Assembly: GCA_032161045.1 (NCBI GenBank)
Contig: JAVHTH010000009.1
DNA: 64,000 bases
Direction: 5' to 3' (one strand)
Source: Fervidibacter sinensis
GTDB taxonomy: Bacteria; Armatimonadota; Fervidibacteria; Fervidibacterales; Fervidibacteraceae
Shown here: positions 8,532 to 17,428 of the stretch, in pieces
Numbering within the stretch: the first letter of the stretch is position 1
How the letters are laid out: each line of letters begins with the position of its first letter
Program-made: the position numbers and the translations under genes
Notes under the pieces: model-generated
What the model was told of the DNA's origin: nothing
What the model saw: only the letters and a program-made list of their open reading frames with translations
The model's database searches: none

Positions 8532-9422
8532 ATGGTTGTCCGCGAAACCAACTTGCAAGGTGAAGGCGTGAAGTTCGTTAAGCGAGGCAAAGTCCGCGAC
8601 ATTTACGAAGTTAATGGTCAACTGCTCATTGTCGCCACTGACCGAATCAGCGCTTTTGATGTCGTTATGCCTACCCCAATTCCGGACAAAGGTCGCATTT
8701 TGAACAGGATGTCAATTTTTTGGTTTGAACGAACGAAACACATTGTCCCAAACCACTTGCTCGCTTGGAAAGTTGAGGATCTGCCTGAACCGCTTAAACC
8801 TCACACCGATTTGCTCCGTGACCGATTCATGTTGGTTCGCAAGGCACAGGTCGTCCCGATTGAATGCGTCGTCCGAGGTTACCTTTACGGCTCGGCTTGG
8901 AAGGACTACCAAGCGACAGGCGAAGTTTGCGGGATTAAATTGCCGCCGGGAATGAAGTTGGCGGAAAAATTGCCCGAACCGATTTTCACCCCCGCAACGA
9001 AGGCTCAAGTTGGACACGACGAAAACATCACTTTTGAACGGGTCGTTGATTTAGTTGGCAAAGAATTGGCAGAAAGGCTAAAGGACCTGAGTATCCAAAT
9101 CTACCTTTTCGCATCAAACCACACCGAACAAAGAGGCATCATTTTGGCAGACACGAAATTTGAGTTTGGGATCACCGACGATGGCGAGTTGATCCTGATT
9201 GACGAAGTTTTGACCCCCGACAGTTCGCGCTTCTGGGACGCAACAACTTATGAACCGGGCAAACCCCAAGAGAACTTTGACAAGCAATTTCTCCGCGACT
9301 ACCTTGAGAGCATTAACTGGAACAAAGAACCACCTGCCCCCGAACTTCCGCCAGATATCGTTGCAAAAACGAGAGAGCGCTACATTGAAGCCTACAGGCG
9401 GATAACGGGCGAGGAATTGTAA
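8532..9422 (+). CDS. purC: SAICAR synthase (phosphoribosylaminoimidazole-succinocarboxamide synthase)
   Basis: Joins CAIR and aspartate with ATP in purine synthesis. 296 residues, matching the longer bacterial and yeast-like class. Visible motifs: GKVRDIYEV with ATDRISAFDV at the N-terminus, RNxxS-like ILNRMSIFWF, ECVVRGYLYGSAWKDY, HDENITFE and the C-terminal LIDEVLTPDSSRFW. No other purine gene is adjacent, so the gene stands alone after a repeat-filled gap. The start is an ATG about 10 bases after a GGTGATG-type ribosome binding site. Confidence 0.97.
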   Translation: MVVRETNLQGEGVKFVKRGKVRDIYEVNGQLLIVATDRISAFDVVMPTPIPDKGRILNRMSIFWFERTKHIVPNHLLAWKVEDLPEPLKPHTDLLRDRFMLVRKAQVVPIECVVRGYLYGSAWKDYQATGEVCGIKLPPGMKLAEKLPEPIFTPATKAQVGHDENITFERVVDLVGKELAERLKDLSIQIYLFASNHTEQRGIILADTKFEFGITDDGELILIDEVLTPDSSRFWDATTYEPGKPQENFDKQFLRDYLESINWNKEPPAPELPPDIVAKTRERYIEAYRRITGEEL

Positions 9423-9513
9423 AGGCGCCGAAAGCGTTAAAAGCGCCAATCAAGAGGAACATGCCTACGCTGTGATGGCTTGGTAAAGGTTAAAGACAGG
9501 CTGGGGGTGACCG

Positions 9514-11391
9514 GTGGTGAGATGGGTTTCCATCGCGGTTGTAGTTAACTTACTTACTCCTCTCGTTTTGTCCCTTTCCGCCCCTTCAACAAAAGGTATC
9601 GTTTTCCCCAATGACCCAGCCGCTGTCATTGATGCCAAGCGTGATTTGGGGGCAAAAGGTGACGGCGTCCACGACGACACTGAGGCGCTCCAAAAAGGCA
9701 TTCACCTGAGTTGCGGACGAGGGACGAACACAAAGGTGCTTTATCTCCCTAACGGCATTTACCGTGTGACGAGGAAATTAATCGTCAACTACCCTGAAGA
9801 CAGGTCCGGCATCGGTCCTTGGATTTACGGTCAATCTCGCGATGGTGTGATCATCAAACTTGACGATGGTGCCAATGTTGACGCCGTTTTGCAAACTCAC
9901 CCGCGCGATGAGAACCCCGGTTCTGCCGATTGGTTCATGCGGACAATCTGCAACTTGACTATAGATGTCGGCAACAACCCAAACACTGACGGCATCAGGT
10001 TTTTCTCAAACAACACCGGTCTCATCAAAAATGTTCGCGTGAAGGGGAAAGGCAGGATCGGGATCAACTCGTTCATGAACCTGAATGGTCCGAACATTGT
10101 TCAGGACACCGTTGTTGAGGGCTTTGAAATCGGCATCAGGAGCGCGTGGATGTGGGGGCAAACTTTGTCAAGGGTGACAATTCGCAATTGCAAGGTCGGT
10201 TTGGAAGTTGAGGGCAACGCTGTCGCCGTTGAAGATTTGGTCGTGGAAAATACGCTGCTTCCTGTCCATAACAAATTGCCCCATGACTGGTTCTGGTGGT
10301 CTGGGGTTTTAGCAATCGTCGGTGGTCGTTTCATCAAAGGCAATCCGGATGGTCCAGCGATTTTGAACGAAGGCGTCCTTTATGTGCGGGATATTGTGGT
10401 CAGTGGTTTCAAGTTGGCAATAAAGAGCGCGACGCCGAGCGGTGATTTTATCGGGCTGAAAATCCCCGAGTATGTGTCTCACGAAGTCAAACGGCTTTTT
10501 GATGAGGCACCATCCCGAGCAATTAGGTTGCCCATCAAGCGCGAGCCTACTGTGCCATGGGAAACGAACCCAAACAATTGGGTTTGCGCCAACGATTTTG
10601 GGGCTATCCCCGGTGATAACAAAGACGATACTGAAGCGATCCAGAAAGCCGTTGACTTCGCTGCTGCCAATCGTAAAACCGTCGTTTATTTGCGTGGAAT
10701 TGGCGGTCCAGACCCGAATTGGTATACGCTCAATGGTGAAGTTCATGTTCACGGCACAGTGAGGCACATCATCGGCTTAGGTTTCGGTCGCATTATCGCG
10801 GGCGAAAACGGTAAGTTCATTGTTGACGACAAAAGCGCGCCAATTGTCAAGTTTGAAAACATTCAAGCCTTTGGTGGGCGACCGCCCGTTGTTGAGAACC
10901 GTTCAAAGAACCGAGTGCTTGTCCTTGAGAGTTGCGACTTGAAAGTTCTTGGGACTGGCAGGGGCGACATTTTCATGACGAATTGCCCGTCCCATGTTGA
11001 AATCCGCAGCAAAGGTCAAAGTTTGTGGGCGAGGCAACTTAACCCTGAAGGTGATAGCGATGTCGGTTTGGTCGTCAACGCTAGTGGCAATATGTGGATT
11101 TTGGGCATGAAAAGCGAAGGGCGAGGAATCCGCATCAGAACTTGCGATGGAGGTCGGACAGAAGTTTTTGGCGTTTTCATGTATGGCTTCGGGACACCGC
11201 CTGAAGACAACCGCCCAATCTTTGACATTGACAACGGACAAATGTGCGTGATGGGAATTCGCGAAATCGCATTCAACGCACCGACATACAATGTCAAGGT
11301 TCGTGAGCGTCGCGGAAACGAAACCCGCGAGTTCCGGCTCAAGCCCGGCGAACATGGTTGGATTGGTTGGGCACTTTACAGCGGTTGGTGA
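9514..11391 (+). CDS. secreted pectate-lyase-superfamily beta-helix protein
   Basis: 625 residues with an N-terminal signal peptide (VSIAVVVNLLTPLVLSLSA). It has two copies of the Pectate_lyase_3 N-cap: LGAKGDGVHDDTEALQKGI near residue 48 and FGAIPGDNKDDTEAIQKAV near residue 365, each leading into repetitive Val/Gly/Asn-rich strands typical of right-handed parallel beta-helices. Probably an extracellular polysaccharide-binding or -cleaving protein, but no catalytic residues can be assigned. The start is GTG 9514 or 9517 after GGGGGTGA. Two heptanucleotide units (CGGACGA, GGGACGA) lie in frame at 9714-9727. Confidence 0.82.
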   Translation: MVRWVSIAVVVNLLTPLVLSLSAPSTKGIVFPNDPAAVIDAKRDLGAKGDGVHDDTEALQKGIHLSCGRGTNTKVLYLPNGIYRVTRKLIVNYPEDRSGIGPWIYGQSRDGVIIKLDDGANVDAVLQTHPRDENPGSADWFMRTICNLTIDVGNNPNTDGIRFFSNNTGLIKNVRVKGKGRIGINSFMNLNGPNIVQDTVVEGFEIGIRSAWMWGQTLSRVTIRNCKVGLEVEGNAVAVEDLVVENTLLPVHNKLPHDWFWWSGVLAIVGGRFIKGNPDGPAILNEGVLYVRDIVVSGFKLAIKSATPSGDFIGLKIPEYVSHEVKRLFDEAPSRAIRLPIKREPTVPWETNPNNWVCANDFGAIPGDNKDDTEAIQKAVDFAAANRKTVVYLRGIGGPDPNWYTLNGEVHVHGTVRHIIGLGFGRIIAGENGKFIVDDKSAPIVKFENIQAFGGRPPVVENRSKNRVLVLESCDLKVLGTGRGDIFMTNCPSHVEIRSKGQSLWARQLNPEGDSDVGLVVNASGNMWILGMKSEGRGIRIRTCDGGRTEVFGVFMYGFGTPPEDNRPIFDIDNGQMCVMGIREIAFNAPTYNVKVRERRGNETREFRLKPGEHGWIGWALYSGW

Positions 11392-11410
11392 ATGGGGAGA
11401 CGAAATTGCC

Positions 11411-11445
11411 CAGACAGGAGATAAGGTTCCTGCCGAGCCAAAAAC
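11411..11445. repeat. dispersed GGAGG/CTCCTGCC repeat unit
   Basis: CAGGAGATAAGGTTCCTGCC followed by GAGCCAAAAAC, a partly self-complementary copy of the unit at 8252 and 34495, in the gap before the next gene. Confidence 0.6.
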
Positions 11446-11460
11446 ATTTGAAAGGAGGAG

Positions 11461-12297
11461 ATGGCGATGATGAGACAGAGAGAATGGAAGCGGACGGCAA
11501 AAATGGTTTGTGTGTTTTTAGTTGGCATTGTGACTGGATTGATTGCACAGCCGATTGTGCGCCCCACAGAAGTTGGTGCGCGATTTCTCAAAGACGCCAT
11601 AGGTGCAATGCGACAGTTTTCAATTGACGCTCGGGTGGCAGAAGCAAGGGAAAAGGTTGATTTGGAAATGGCACGACTGGAATGGGAAATTGCAGCAACT
11701 CACGCTTTCCACGAGTTTGCGCGAACCGTGTGGGTCGCTAACGAGAAATTTCGGCGTTCCACGAAGGATCCGCAAAGTCGCGGGCAGTATGCACAGAGTT
11801 TCGGCATGGGATATTCGCAGTATGCACAAGCAATTGGCATAGCATACTCGTCTTGGATGCAAGCGAGAAGCCAAGCATTTCAACGCTGCCAGCAAGAACT
11901 GAATGCAGCATGGAACGCTTTACAAAGTGCGTTAAACCAGAATCTACAACGAGCGCAACAAGGAATCCAGCAACTTACCGAAGCCCCTAAGCCTATAGCC
12001 TTTGCTGACCTCCTTGAAGCACATCCACTCGCTTTTGGTGAACCTGAAGCAGAATACCGCAAGGTTCTTGAAGAAGCGGCGAACAGGTTTGTCAAGGAAC
12101 TCAGGGAAATCACATTAGCCCATCGCAAAGAAGTGGCAAGATTTGCACGCCCCGATGTTGACATTGATGAGGCTGACAATGCACTGCGCAAGGCAAACAA
12201 AAAATGGCTTGAAGCAGCGCTTGATGCTTTGGACAATTACCGACGAGCATGCCATGCTGTTTTGCGCAAGTATAAAGCGAAACTTGAAGGGGACTAA
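11461..12297 (+). CDS. secreted or anchored helical protein of unknown function
   Basis: 278 residues, not recognised. One hydrophobic segment at residues 15-31 (MVCVFLVGIVTGLIAQP) could be a signal peptide or an anchor. The rest is Ala/Gln/Glu/Arg-rich and predicted helical, with heptad-like spacing, as in coiled coils (FQRCQQELNAAWNALQSALN). Only one cysteine follows the leader region apart from one near the end. The ATG at 11461 or 11467 lies behind GGAGGAGATGGCG. It sits between the beta-helix protein and the sulfatase, so an envelope role is plausible, without direct support. Confidence 0.65.
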   Translation: MAMMRQREWKRTAKMVCVFLVGIVTGLIAQPIVRPTEVGARFLKDAIGAMRQFSIDARVAEAREKVDLEMARLEWEIAATHAFHEFARTVWVANEKFRRSTKDPQSRGQYAQSFGMGYSQYAQAIGIAYSSWMQARSQAFQRCQQELNAAWNALQSALNQNLQRAQQGIQQLTEAPKPIAFADLLEAHPLAFGEPEAEYRKVLEEAANRFVKELREITLAHRKEVARFARPDVDIDEADNALRKANKKWLEAALDALDNYRRACHAVLRKYKAKLEGD

Positions 12298-12376
12298 TAG
12301 GGCTACCAGATAAGGTGATTTTACCTTTGCGGCTCTGTGGAAATCCTAAGTTTTGATGCAACAAAAATCCACGCTA

Positions 12377-12560
12377 TGGGCTTCAACCCAGACAGACAGT
12401 TTTTTGCGGCTGAAGCCGCTCCTACATTTGCTCTGTAGGGGCGCATGAAATGCGCCCGAAAAAGCGTGTGGATTTCACCCGCCTATATGGGGCTTTAGCC
12501 CTAAGAAGCCATGAAAAAAGAAGTGCGGTTTTTGATAGTTCTCGGCTCAAGCCGCTACTA
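12377..12560. repeat. cluster of GTAGGGGC-type hairpin repeats
   Basis: The gap 12298-12632 holds no gene. It contains successive small hairpins: TGGGCTTCAACCCA (12377-12390), GCGGCTGAAGCCGCTCCTAC (12406-12425), GTAGGGGCGCATGAAATGCG then CCCG (12435-12458), GGGGCTTTAGCCC and CGGCTCAAGCCGCTAC. Relatives are at 20335, 25893, 34580 and 61487. Confidence 0.7.
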
Positions 12561-12632
12561 AAAAGAAAGTTCCTTGAAGCGGCGAGGCTAAATCACTCCA
12601 ACGAACAGGCTTTGAAAAGAGGTGTCGTCGGG

Positions 12633-14051
12633 ATGATTTCAAGGCGTGAATTTCTGCAGCAATCAGGGGTGGTGGCAATGGGTGCATTGGTCAGTGCAAA
12701 GGGCGAAGGGCACAAAGCAGAAGTTAAGAAAGGGCGTCCACCGAGCGTGTTAATTTTCTTCACCGACCAACAGCGTTGGGACACTGTTGGCATTTATGGC
12801 AGCCCGATGAACTTGACGCCAAACCTTGATTCATTGGCTCGCAAGGGAACGCTCTTCCAAGTTGCCGTCACAAACCAACCAGTTTGTGCTCCTGCTCGTG
12901 CATGTCTTTGGACAGGAATGTATCAAAACCGTCACGGGGTTTGGCGCAATGGGATAGGACTTTCGCCCGAAATCCCCACAATTGCCCATCACTTCAAGCG
13001 CGCTGGTTACATTGTCGGCTATATCGGCAAGTGGCACTTAGCACCACGAGAGGTGGGTGTGGGTGCAGTGCCACCTGAGTATCGTGGTGGGTTCGTTGAT
13101 TTTTGGGAAGCATCCAATGCTTTGGAACATACTTCACACCCTTACGAAGGCGCAATTTACGACGCCGATGGTAAGGAAATTCGCTTCAACGGAATTTACC
13201 GCACCGACTTTTTAACCCAACGGGCAATCAGATTCTTGCGCGAGGTTGGCGATGACCCGTTTTTGCTTGTCATCTCATACCTTGAGCCACACCAGCAAAA
13301 CGATTGGAACAGGTTCGTAGCACCCGAAGGTTACGCAGCGAAATTTTCCAACCCTTTCGTCCCACACGATTTGCGACCTTTCCCTGGCGATTGGCAAAAA
13401 GAGTTGCCTGACTATTACGGTTGCGTAGCGAGGCTTGACGAAAACTTGGGTGAGATTTTGAAGACCCTTGCGGAGTTGGGACGGCTTAACGACACTATTG
13501 TCGTTTTCACATCCGATCACGGCTGTCACTTCCGCACTCGCAACGCCGAATACAAGCGCAGCGCTCATGAAAGTTCGGTGAGGATTCCGCTGGTCATTGC
13601 TGGACCAAAGTTCAATCGCTCACAAGTTGTTCCCGAAGTTGTTAGCCTTGTAGATGTCGCCCCAACTTTGTTGGAAGCCGTTGGATTGCCTGTTCCGAAA
13701 GAGATGCAGGGAAGAAGTTTGCTGCCGTTAGTTGAGCGAAAAATTGAAGGTTGGCGAAACGAGGCGTTCATCCAAATTAGCGAGTCAATGGTTGGACGAG
13801 CAATACGGACTGAACGGTGGAAATATTGCGTCGTCGCTCCAGACAAGCAAGGCGGTCGTGACCCATCAAGCGAACGCTATGTTGAATGGCAACTTTACGA
13901 CCTTTATGCTGACCCATTTGAGTTGGTGAACTTGGCTGGGCGAAGAGAGTATCGCGAAATCGCCGCGCAGTTACGCGCGCGCTTAAAAGCCCGCATGGTT
14001 GAGGCTGGCGAACCTGAACCGCAGATTGAGGAGGCAAAGTTTTATCCGTGA
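12633..14051 (+). CDS. Tat-exported type I sulfatase
   Basis: Hydrolyses sulfate esters, probably on polysaccharides. ATG 12633 begins a twin-arginine leader (MISRREFLQQSGVVAMGALV); GAGGTG lies 8 bases upstream. The frame is open from 12450, but that part overlaps repeats. After the leader comes the metal-site strand VLIFFTDQQRWD, then the signature PVCAPARACLWTG, where Cys85 would become formylglycine by a maturase not in this window. Further sites: GYIGKWHL, DPFLLVISYLEPH, VVFTSDHG and the C-terminal PDKQGGRDPSSERYVEW region. About 472 residues, normal for the family. The substrate is unknown. Confidence 0.93.
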   Translation: MISRREFLQQSGVVAMGALVSAKGEGHKAEVKKGRPPSVLIFFTDQQRWDTVGIYGSPMNLTPNLDSLARKGTLFQVAVTNQPVCAPARACLWTGMYQNRHGVWRNGIGLSPEIPTIAHHFKRAGYIVGYIGKWHLAPREVGVGAVPPEYRGGFVDFWEASNALEHTSHPYEGAIYDADGKEIRFNGIYRTDFLTQRAIRFLREVGDDPFLLVISYLEPHQQNDWNRFVAPEGYAAKFSNPFVPHDLRPFPGDWQKELPDYYGCVARLDENLGEILKTLAELGRLNDTIVVFTSDHGCHFRTRNAEYKRSAHESSVRIPLVIAGPKFNRSQVVPEVVSLVDVAPTLLEAVGLPVPKEMQGRSLLPLVERKIEGWRNEAFIQISESMVGRAIRTERWKYCVVAPDKQGGRDPSSERYVEWQLYDLYADPFELVNLAGRREYREIAAQLRARLKARMVEAGEPEPQIEEAKFYP

Positions 14052-14108
14052 TGGATGCAGCGTAATTTCTCACGGGCGAAACAGCACGCTCCGGGAGGAG
14101 AGGGAAAA

Positions 14109-14828
14109 GTGGAAAAGTTGCTGGAAGTGTTAGTGAATTTGTGCCGCCAAATGGTTGATGCCAAATTGGCTGCAATGGGAATGAGTGTTGGATTTGTTCT
14201 GGGTTACTTGGGTTGGACGGCTTCGCCGTTAAGGTCAAAGTTCTCAAGCGCAAAAATTTCATGGATGCCCAAACTGAACTTGCCAATAGTGAGCCTTTGG
14301 TTTCTTCTCATTGGCTTTGTCACGGGTGACGACCGCCAAAAAGACCTTGCTATGAGAGCCTTCGCAGATGAGTTCACTTTGCCAGCATCACAATTTACCA
14401 TCATGTTCTGCACCCCGATCCTTATTTTGGTTTTGGTTCACATCTGGTCACAATCGGTGAATGGACAGATTGCTTTGGGTTGGTCAGTATTGCTTTTCGC
14501 AAACGGCTTCGTGCTCGGCTACATGCTCCCTACAACTTATGCGATGTTGCATTTCATCATGACCTCTGAAGGCATTTGTTTTCTGGGTGAGGAGTTTCGC
14601 TGGGAGGAAATTGATACTCTGGAAGTTGATGTGCGTAATTGTTGCCTTCGGATAGATGTCAAGCGGAAGGCTCGCCCATTGGGGTTTTGTAGTTTGAGCC
14701 TAAAGGTATCAGTGCCTCCTTCATTGCTGCCTTCACTTCAGAACTGGCGCTCAAAATTAATCGGTAGTGCTCACATTTTAAGCGACGAAACTAAAGTCCG
14801 AAGCACGAAGGAGCGTAACCCTTCGTGA
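14109..14828 (+). CDS. membrane protein of unknown function
   Basis: 239 residues from GTG 14109, which follows GGGAGGAGAG; the frame opens earlier at 14055. Four hydrophobic segments are visible (about residues 20-35, 54-70, 96-115 and 123-145). A soluble C-terminal part of about 80 residues (GICFLGEEFRWEEIDTLEV onward) looks like a small bacterial PH-like domain. I do not recognise the family. It starts 57 bases after the sulfatase stop and may be co-transcribed. Confidence 0.65.
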   Translation: MEKLLEVLVNLCRQMVDAKLAAMGMSVGFVLGYLGWTASPLRSKFSSAKISWMPKLNLPIVSLWFLLIGFVTGDDRQKDLAMRAFADEFTLPASQFTIMFCTPILILVLVHIWSQSVNGQIALGWSVLLFANGFVLGYMLPTTYAMLHFIMTSEGICFLGEEFRWEEIDTLEVDVRNCCLRIDVKRKARPLGFCSLSLKVSVPPSLLPSLQNWRSKLIGSAHILSDETKVRSTKERNPS

Positions 14829-14876
14829 AAGGTGAGGCAGGACTTTACTCGTGACAGAAACGAATAAAAACGAAAA

Positions 14877-14966
14877 TGGTGCCGCGGGCGGGATTTGAAC
14901 CCGCACGGGTCTGTAAAACCCACTGGCCCCTCAAGCCAGCGCGTCTGCCAATTCCGCCACCGCGGC
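14877..14966 (-). tRNA. tRNA-Leu(GAG)
   Basis: Class II tRNA on the minus strand: acceptor GCCGCGG with CCGCGGC, D-arm GGCGGAATTGGCAGACGC, anticodon loop CTTGAGG giving GAG, a long variable arm (TGGGTTTTACAGACCCG), T-arm GCGGGTTCAAATCCCGC, encoded CCA. Confidence 0.97.
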
Positions 14967-14983
14967 ACCTTCGCCATGCAATT

Positions 14984-15012
14984 TATATAGCACTGCTTTC
15001 CGAAGTTGTAAA
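14984..15012 (-). promoter_or_regulatory. promoter of tRNA-Leu
   Basis: Minus strand: TTTACA (15012-15007), 17-base spacer, TATATA (14989-14984), with the tRNA 5' end 17 bases downstream. The same geometry is seen at the other tRNA and rRNA promoters of this window. Confidence 0.65.
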
Positions 15013-15041
15013 CAGTCGCAACCCTTGCGATTTTCGGCTTT

Positions 15042-15935
15042 TTACGCTAACCGCCTTAACTTCGCAATGAACATTCCGCCTGAGTCAAGGTGATGTGGGT
15101 AGATGCGAACGCACTTGCTCATCTCCTCTCCAAACCCACGACCTTGCCATTCTGTCAACCCCGGAGAATGCGGCACAGGCAAATCTATCGGAAGCAATTC
15201 GCTGGGGACTTTTTGCAACGCGTAAGCAACCACCGCTTCATTTTCTTCCGGCGCAAAAGTGCATGTAGAGTAAACGACTATTCCACCCGGCTTGACCAAT
15301 TCAAGTGCTCGGCGGAGCAGCCCCTTTTGCGTGCCACTGATTGACCGGATGAAGTTCATGTCAGCGCCTTGCCTCAAATCCGGGTTTTCACGGGCACGAC
15401 CTTCCGCTGAACAAGGTGCGTCAACCAAAACCTTGTCAAAAGTCAACCCAAGGTCAGGGTAGTTGCGCCCATCCCATTGAGTCACGATCGTGTTGACAAC
15501 CCCCATCCGCGACAGGTTCGCTAACAACGCACGCAATCGTTTGGGAGTTGTGTCGTTAGCGACAATAAGCCCGGTGTTCCCCATCAACTCCGCCATCTGT
15601 GTCGTCTTACCTCCCGGAGAGGCACACATGTCAAGGATTGTTTCGTTCGGCTGTGGGTCAAGAACCATCACTGCAGTTGAAGCACTGGCTTCTTGAATGT
15701 AGAACCAGCCGAGCCAATGCTCCAAAGTTTTGGCTACACTGTCTTCACCCTCAACCTGCAAAATCCACTCGTTCCAACTTAACGGTTTGACCTCAAAACC
15801 TTGCCGTTTCAACCTGTTGGCAACTTGTTCCGGTGTCGCTTTTAACCTGTTAACCCTGATTGTCACAGGCTGCGGTCGTTCAAGGGTTTCCAGAAAAGCG
15901 TCAAAGTCAGGGATGATGTCCCGATAACGCTCCAT
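15042..15935 (-). CDS. RsmB/NOP-family RNA cytosine-C5 methyltransferase
   Basis: SAM-dependent 5-methylcytosine methyltransferase acting on rRNA or tRNA. 297 residues. Motifs in order: an N-terminal PUA-like or NusB-less lead region (PVTIRVNRLKAT), SAM site LDMCASPGGKTTQMA, motif IV KVLVDAPCSAEG with one catalytic cysteine, and motif VI YSTCTFAPEENEAV with the second. Both cysteines are present, so activity is expected. It lacks an N-terminal NusB domain, unlike full RsmB, so the target (rRNA or tRNA) is open. It is divergent from the Gfo/Idh/MocA array that starts at 16034. Confidence 0.92.
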   Translation of the reverse strand: MERYRDIIPDFDAFLETLERPQPVTIRVNRLKATPEQVANRLKRQGFEVKPLSWNEWILQVEGEDSVAKTLEHWLGWFYIQEASASTAVMVLDPQPNETILDMCASPGGKTTQMAELMGNTGLIVANDTTPKRLRALLANLSRMGVVNTIVTQWDGRNYPDLGLTFDKVLVDAPCSAEGRARENPDLRQGADMNFIRSISGTQKGLLRRALELVKPGGIVVYSTCTFAPEENEAVVAYALQKVPSELLPIDLPVPHSPGLTEWQGRGFGEEMSKCVRIYPHHLDSGGMFIAKLRRLA

Positions 15936-16033
15936 CCTTCGTCACTCCCAACTGTCAAGTATTGATTTTGCCGTCAGGATGTGACAAAAACTATGCGGCA
16001 GACAGCGCCGCCCAGGCGAGGAGGCGTGTGCAT

Positions 16034-17377
16034 ATGGACGACAAACAAACGCGGCGCTCGTTTTTGAACAAGGCAATCAAAGGCACAACTGGGTTGCTAA
16101 TTTTGCGATGTGCAAAATCGGTTTGGAGTTACCAAGCCAACGAAAAACTCAACATCGCTTGTATCGGTGTCGGCGGGCAAGGTTTAGCAAATTTGAAAGC
16201 GGTTAGCAGTGAAACCATCGTTGCCTTGTGCGATGTGGATGAACAGCGAGCAGCGGAAGCCTTCAAACTCTTCCCCGACCTCCCCAAATTTGTGGACTTC
16301 CGAGAAATGTTTGACAAGTTGTCAAACTCAATTGATGCCGTTGTGGTTTCAACCCCTGACCACACTCACGCCGTCGCAGTTGCTGCTGCATTGAAGTTGG
16401 GCAAACATGTCTACTGCGAAAAGCCATTGACTTGGAGCGTTTACGAGGCTCGTGTCCTTCGCGAACTTGCACGAAAGCGAAAAGTCACCACGCAGATGGG
16501 AAATCAGGGCACGGCATCCGAGGGATTCCGAAGGGCAGTTGAGTTGGTTCAGGCAGGGGTTATCGGTGAGGTGCGGGAAATTCACGCTTGGGTTAGCGCT
16601 TTCAACGAAACTCAAGACCGACCAACGGAAACCCCACCTGTGCCTCCAACACTTCAATGGGATTTATGGCTTGGACCTGCTCCCTATCGCCCCTACCATC
16701 CCGCTTATGTTCCCTACCGATGGCGCCACTGGCGAGATTTCGGGACTGGACAATTGGGCAATTGGGGTTGTCACACCCTTAATGTCGCTTTCATGTCGCT
16801 GAAGATGGACTTGCTTTGGTCTCAACGGGTATCACCTCAGAGAAAGCGACCTCTAATTCGCGTGGAAGCAGAATCCCCGGGAGTTCACCCGGAGACATAC
16901 CCTCGCTGGATGATAGTCCGCTATTTGGTCCCAGAGCGAGCAGGCTTGCCACCTGTTTCCGTGACTTGGTATCACGGTGGACCTAAACCCTCTCAGGACT
17001 TACTTCTGGGCTACCCGATGCCCGACGCAGGTTGCTTGTTGGTTGGCACTAAAGGTTCACTGCTTTCTTTGGGAGGTCACAACACTCGCTTTGTCCTTTT
17101 GCCCCAAAAGGAATTTGAAGGCTTTGAAGGTCCGCAACCGAGTTTGCCGAGAACAAAAGGTCATCACAGGGAATGGCTCGCCGCTTGCAAAGGCGAAGGG
17201 AACACGATGTCACATTTTGACTACGCTTCGTGCTTGACAGAGTTTGTTTTGCTCGGCAATGTCGCTTTGTTCACTGGTAAGCCAATTGAATACGACCCAA
17301 TTGCCGGCAAAGTTGTCAATGAACCTGAGGCGAACAAGTTTTTGCATCGCAAGTATCGTCAAGGTTGGACATTGTGA
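16034..17377 (+). CDS. Tat-exported Gfo/Idh/MocA oxidoreductase, subfamily A, copy 1
   Basis: 447 residues. ATG 16034 follows GAGGAGG. A twin-arginine leader (TRRSFLNKAIKGTTGLLIL) is followed by the VWSYQANEKLN stretch shared by all subfamily A copies. Rossmann motif GVGGQGLANL, acidic strand CDVDEQRAA, then TPDHTHAVAV, the EKP motif in HVYCEKPLTW, TQMGNQG, the conserved WDLWLGPAPYRPYHPAY, and GNWGCHT with a candidate active-site His. The fold and EKP lysine suggest NAD-dependent chemistry on a sugar, outside the cytoplasm. Some Gfo/Idh/MocA proteins (family GH109) are NAD-dependent glycosidases, an alternative here. Confidence 0.88.
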   Translation: MDDKQTRRSFLNKAIKGTTGLLILRCAKSVWSYQANEKLNIACIGVGGQGLANLKAVSSETIVALCDVDEQRAAEAFKLFPDLPKFVDFREMFDKLSNSIDAVVVSTPDHTHAVAVAAALKLGKHVYCEKPLTWSVYEARVLRELARKRKVTTQMGNQGTASEGFRRAVELVQAGVIGEVREIHAWVSAFNETQDRPTETPPVPPTLQWDLWLGPAPYRPYHPAYVPYRWRHWRDFGTGQLGNWGCHTLNVAFMSLKMDLLWSQRVSPQRKRPLIRVEAESPGVHPETYPRWMIVRYLVPERAGLPPVSVTWYHGGPKPSQDLLLGYPMPDAGCLLVGTKGSLLSLGGHNTRFVLLPQKEFEGFEGPQPSLPRTKGHHREWLAACKGEGNTMSHFDYASCLTEFVLLGNVALFTGKPIEYDPIAGKVVNEPEANKFLHRKYRQGWTL

Positions 17378-17400
17378 GCAGGGGAAACTTTGCCCCTGCA
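17378..17400. repeat. GCAGGGG...CCCCTGC hairpin repeat
   Basis: GCAGGGGAAACTTTGCCCCT then GC, an almost perfect hairpin immediately after the stop codon of the preceding gene, related to the GTAGGGGC repeat family. Confidence 0.55.
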
Positions 17401-17428
17401 GATTGGAGAAAAGGAGGGTGATTGAGTG

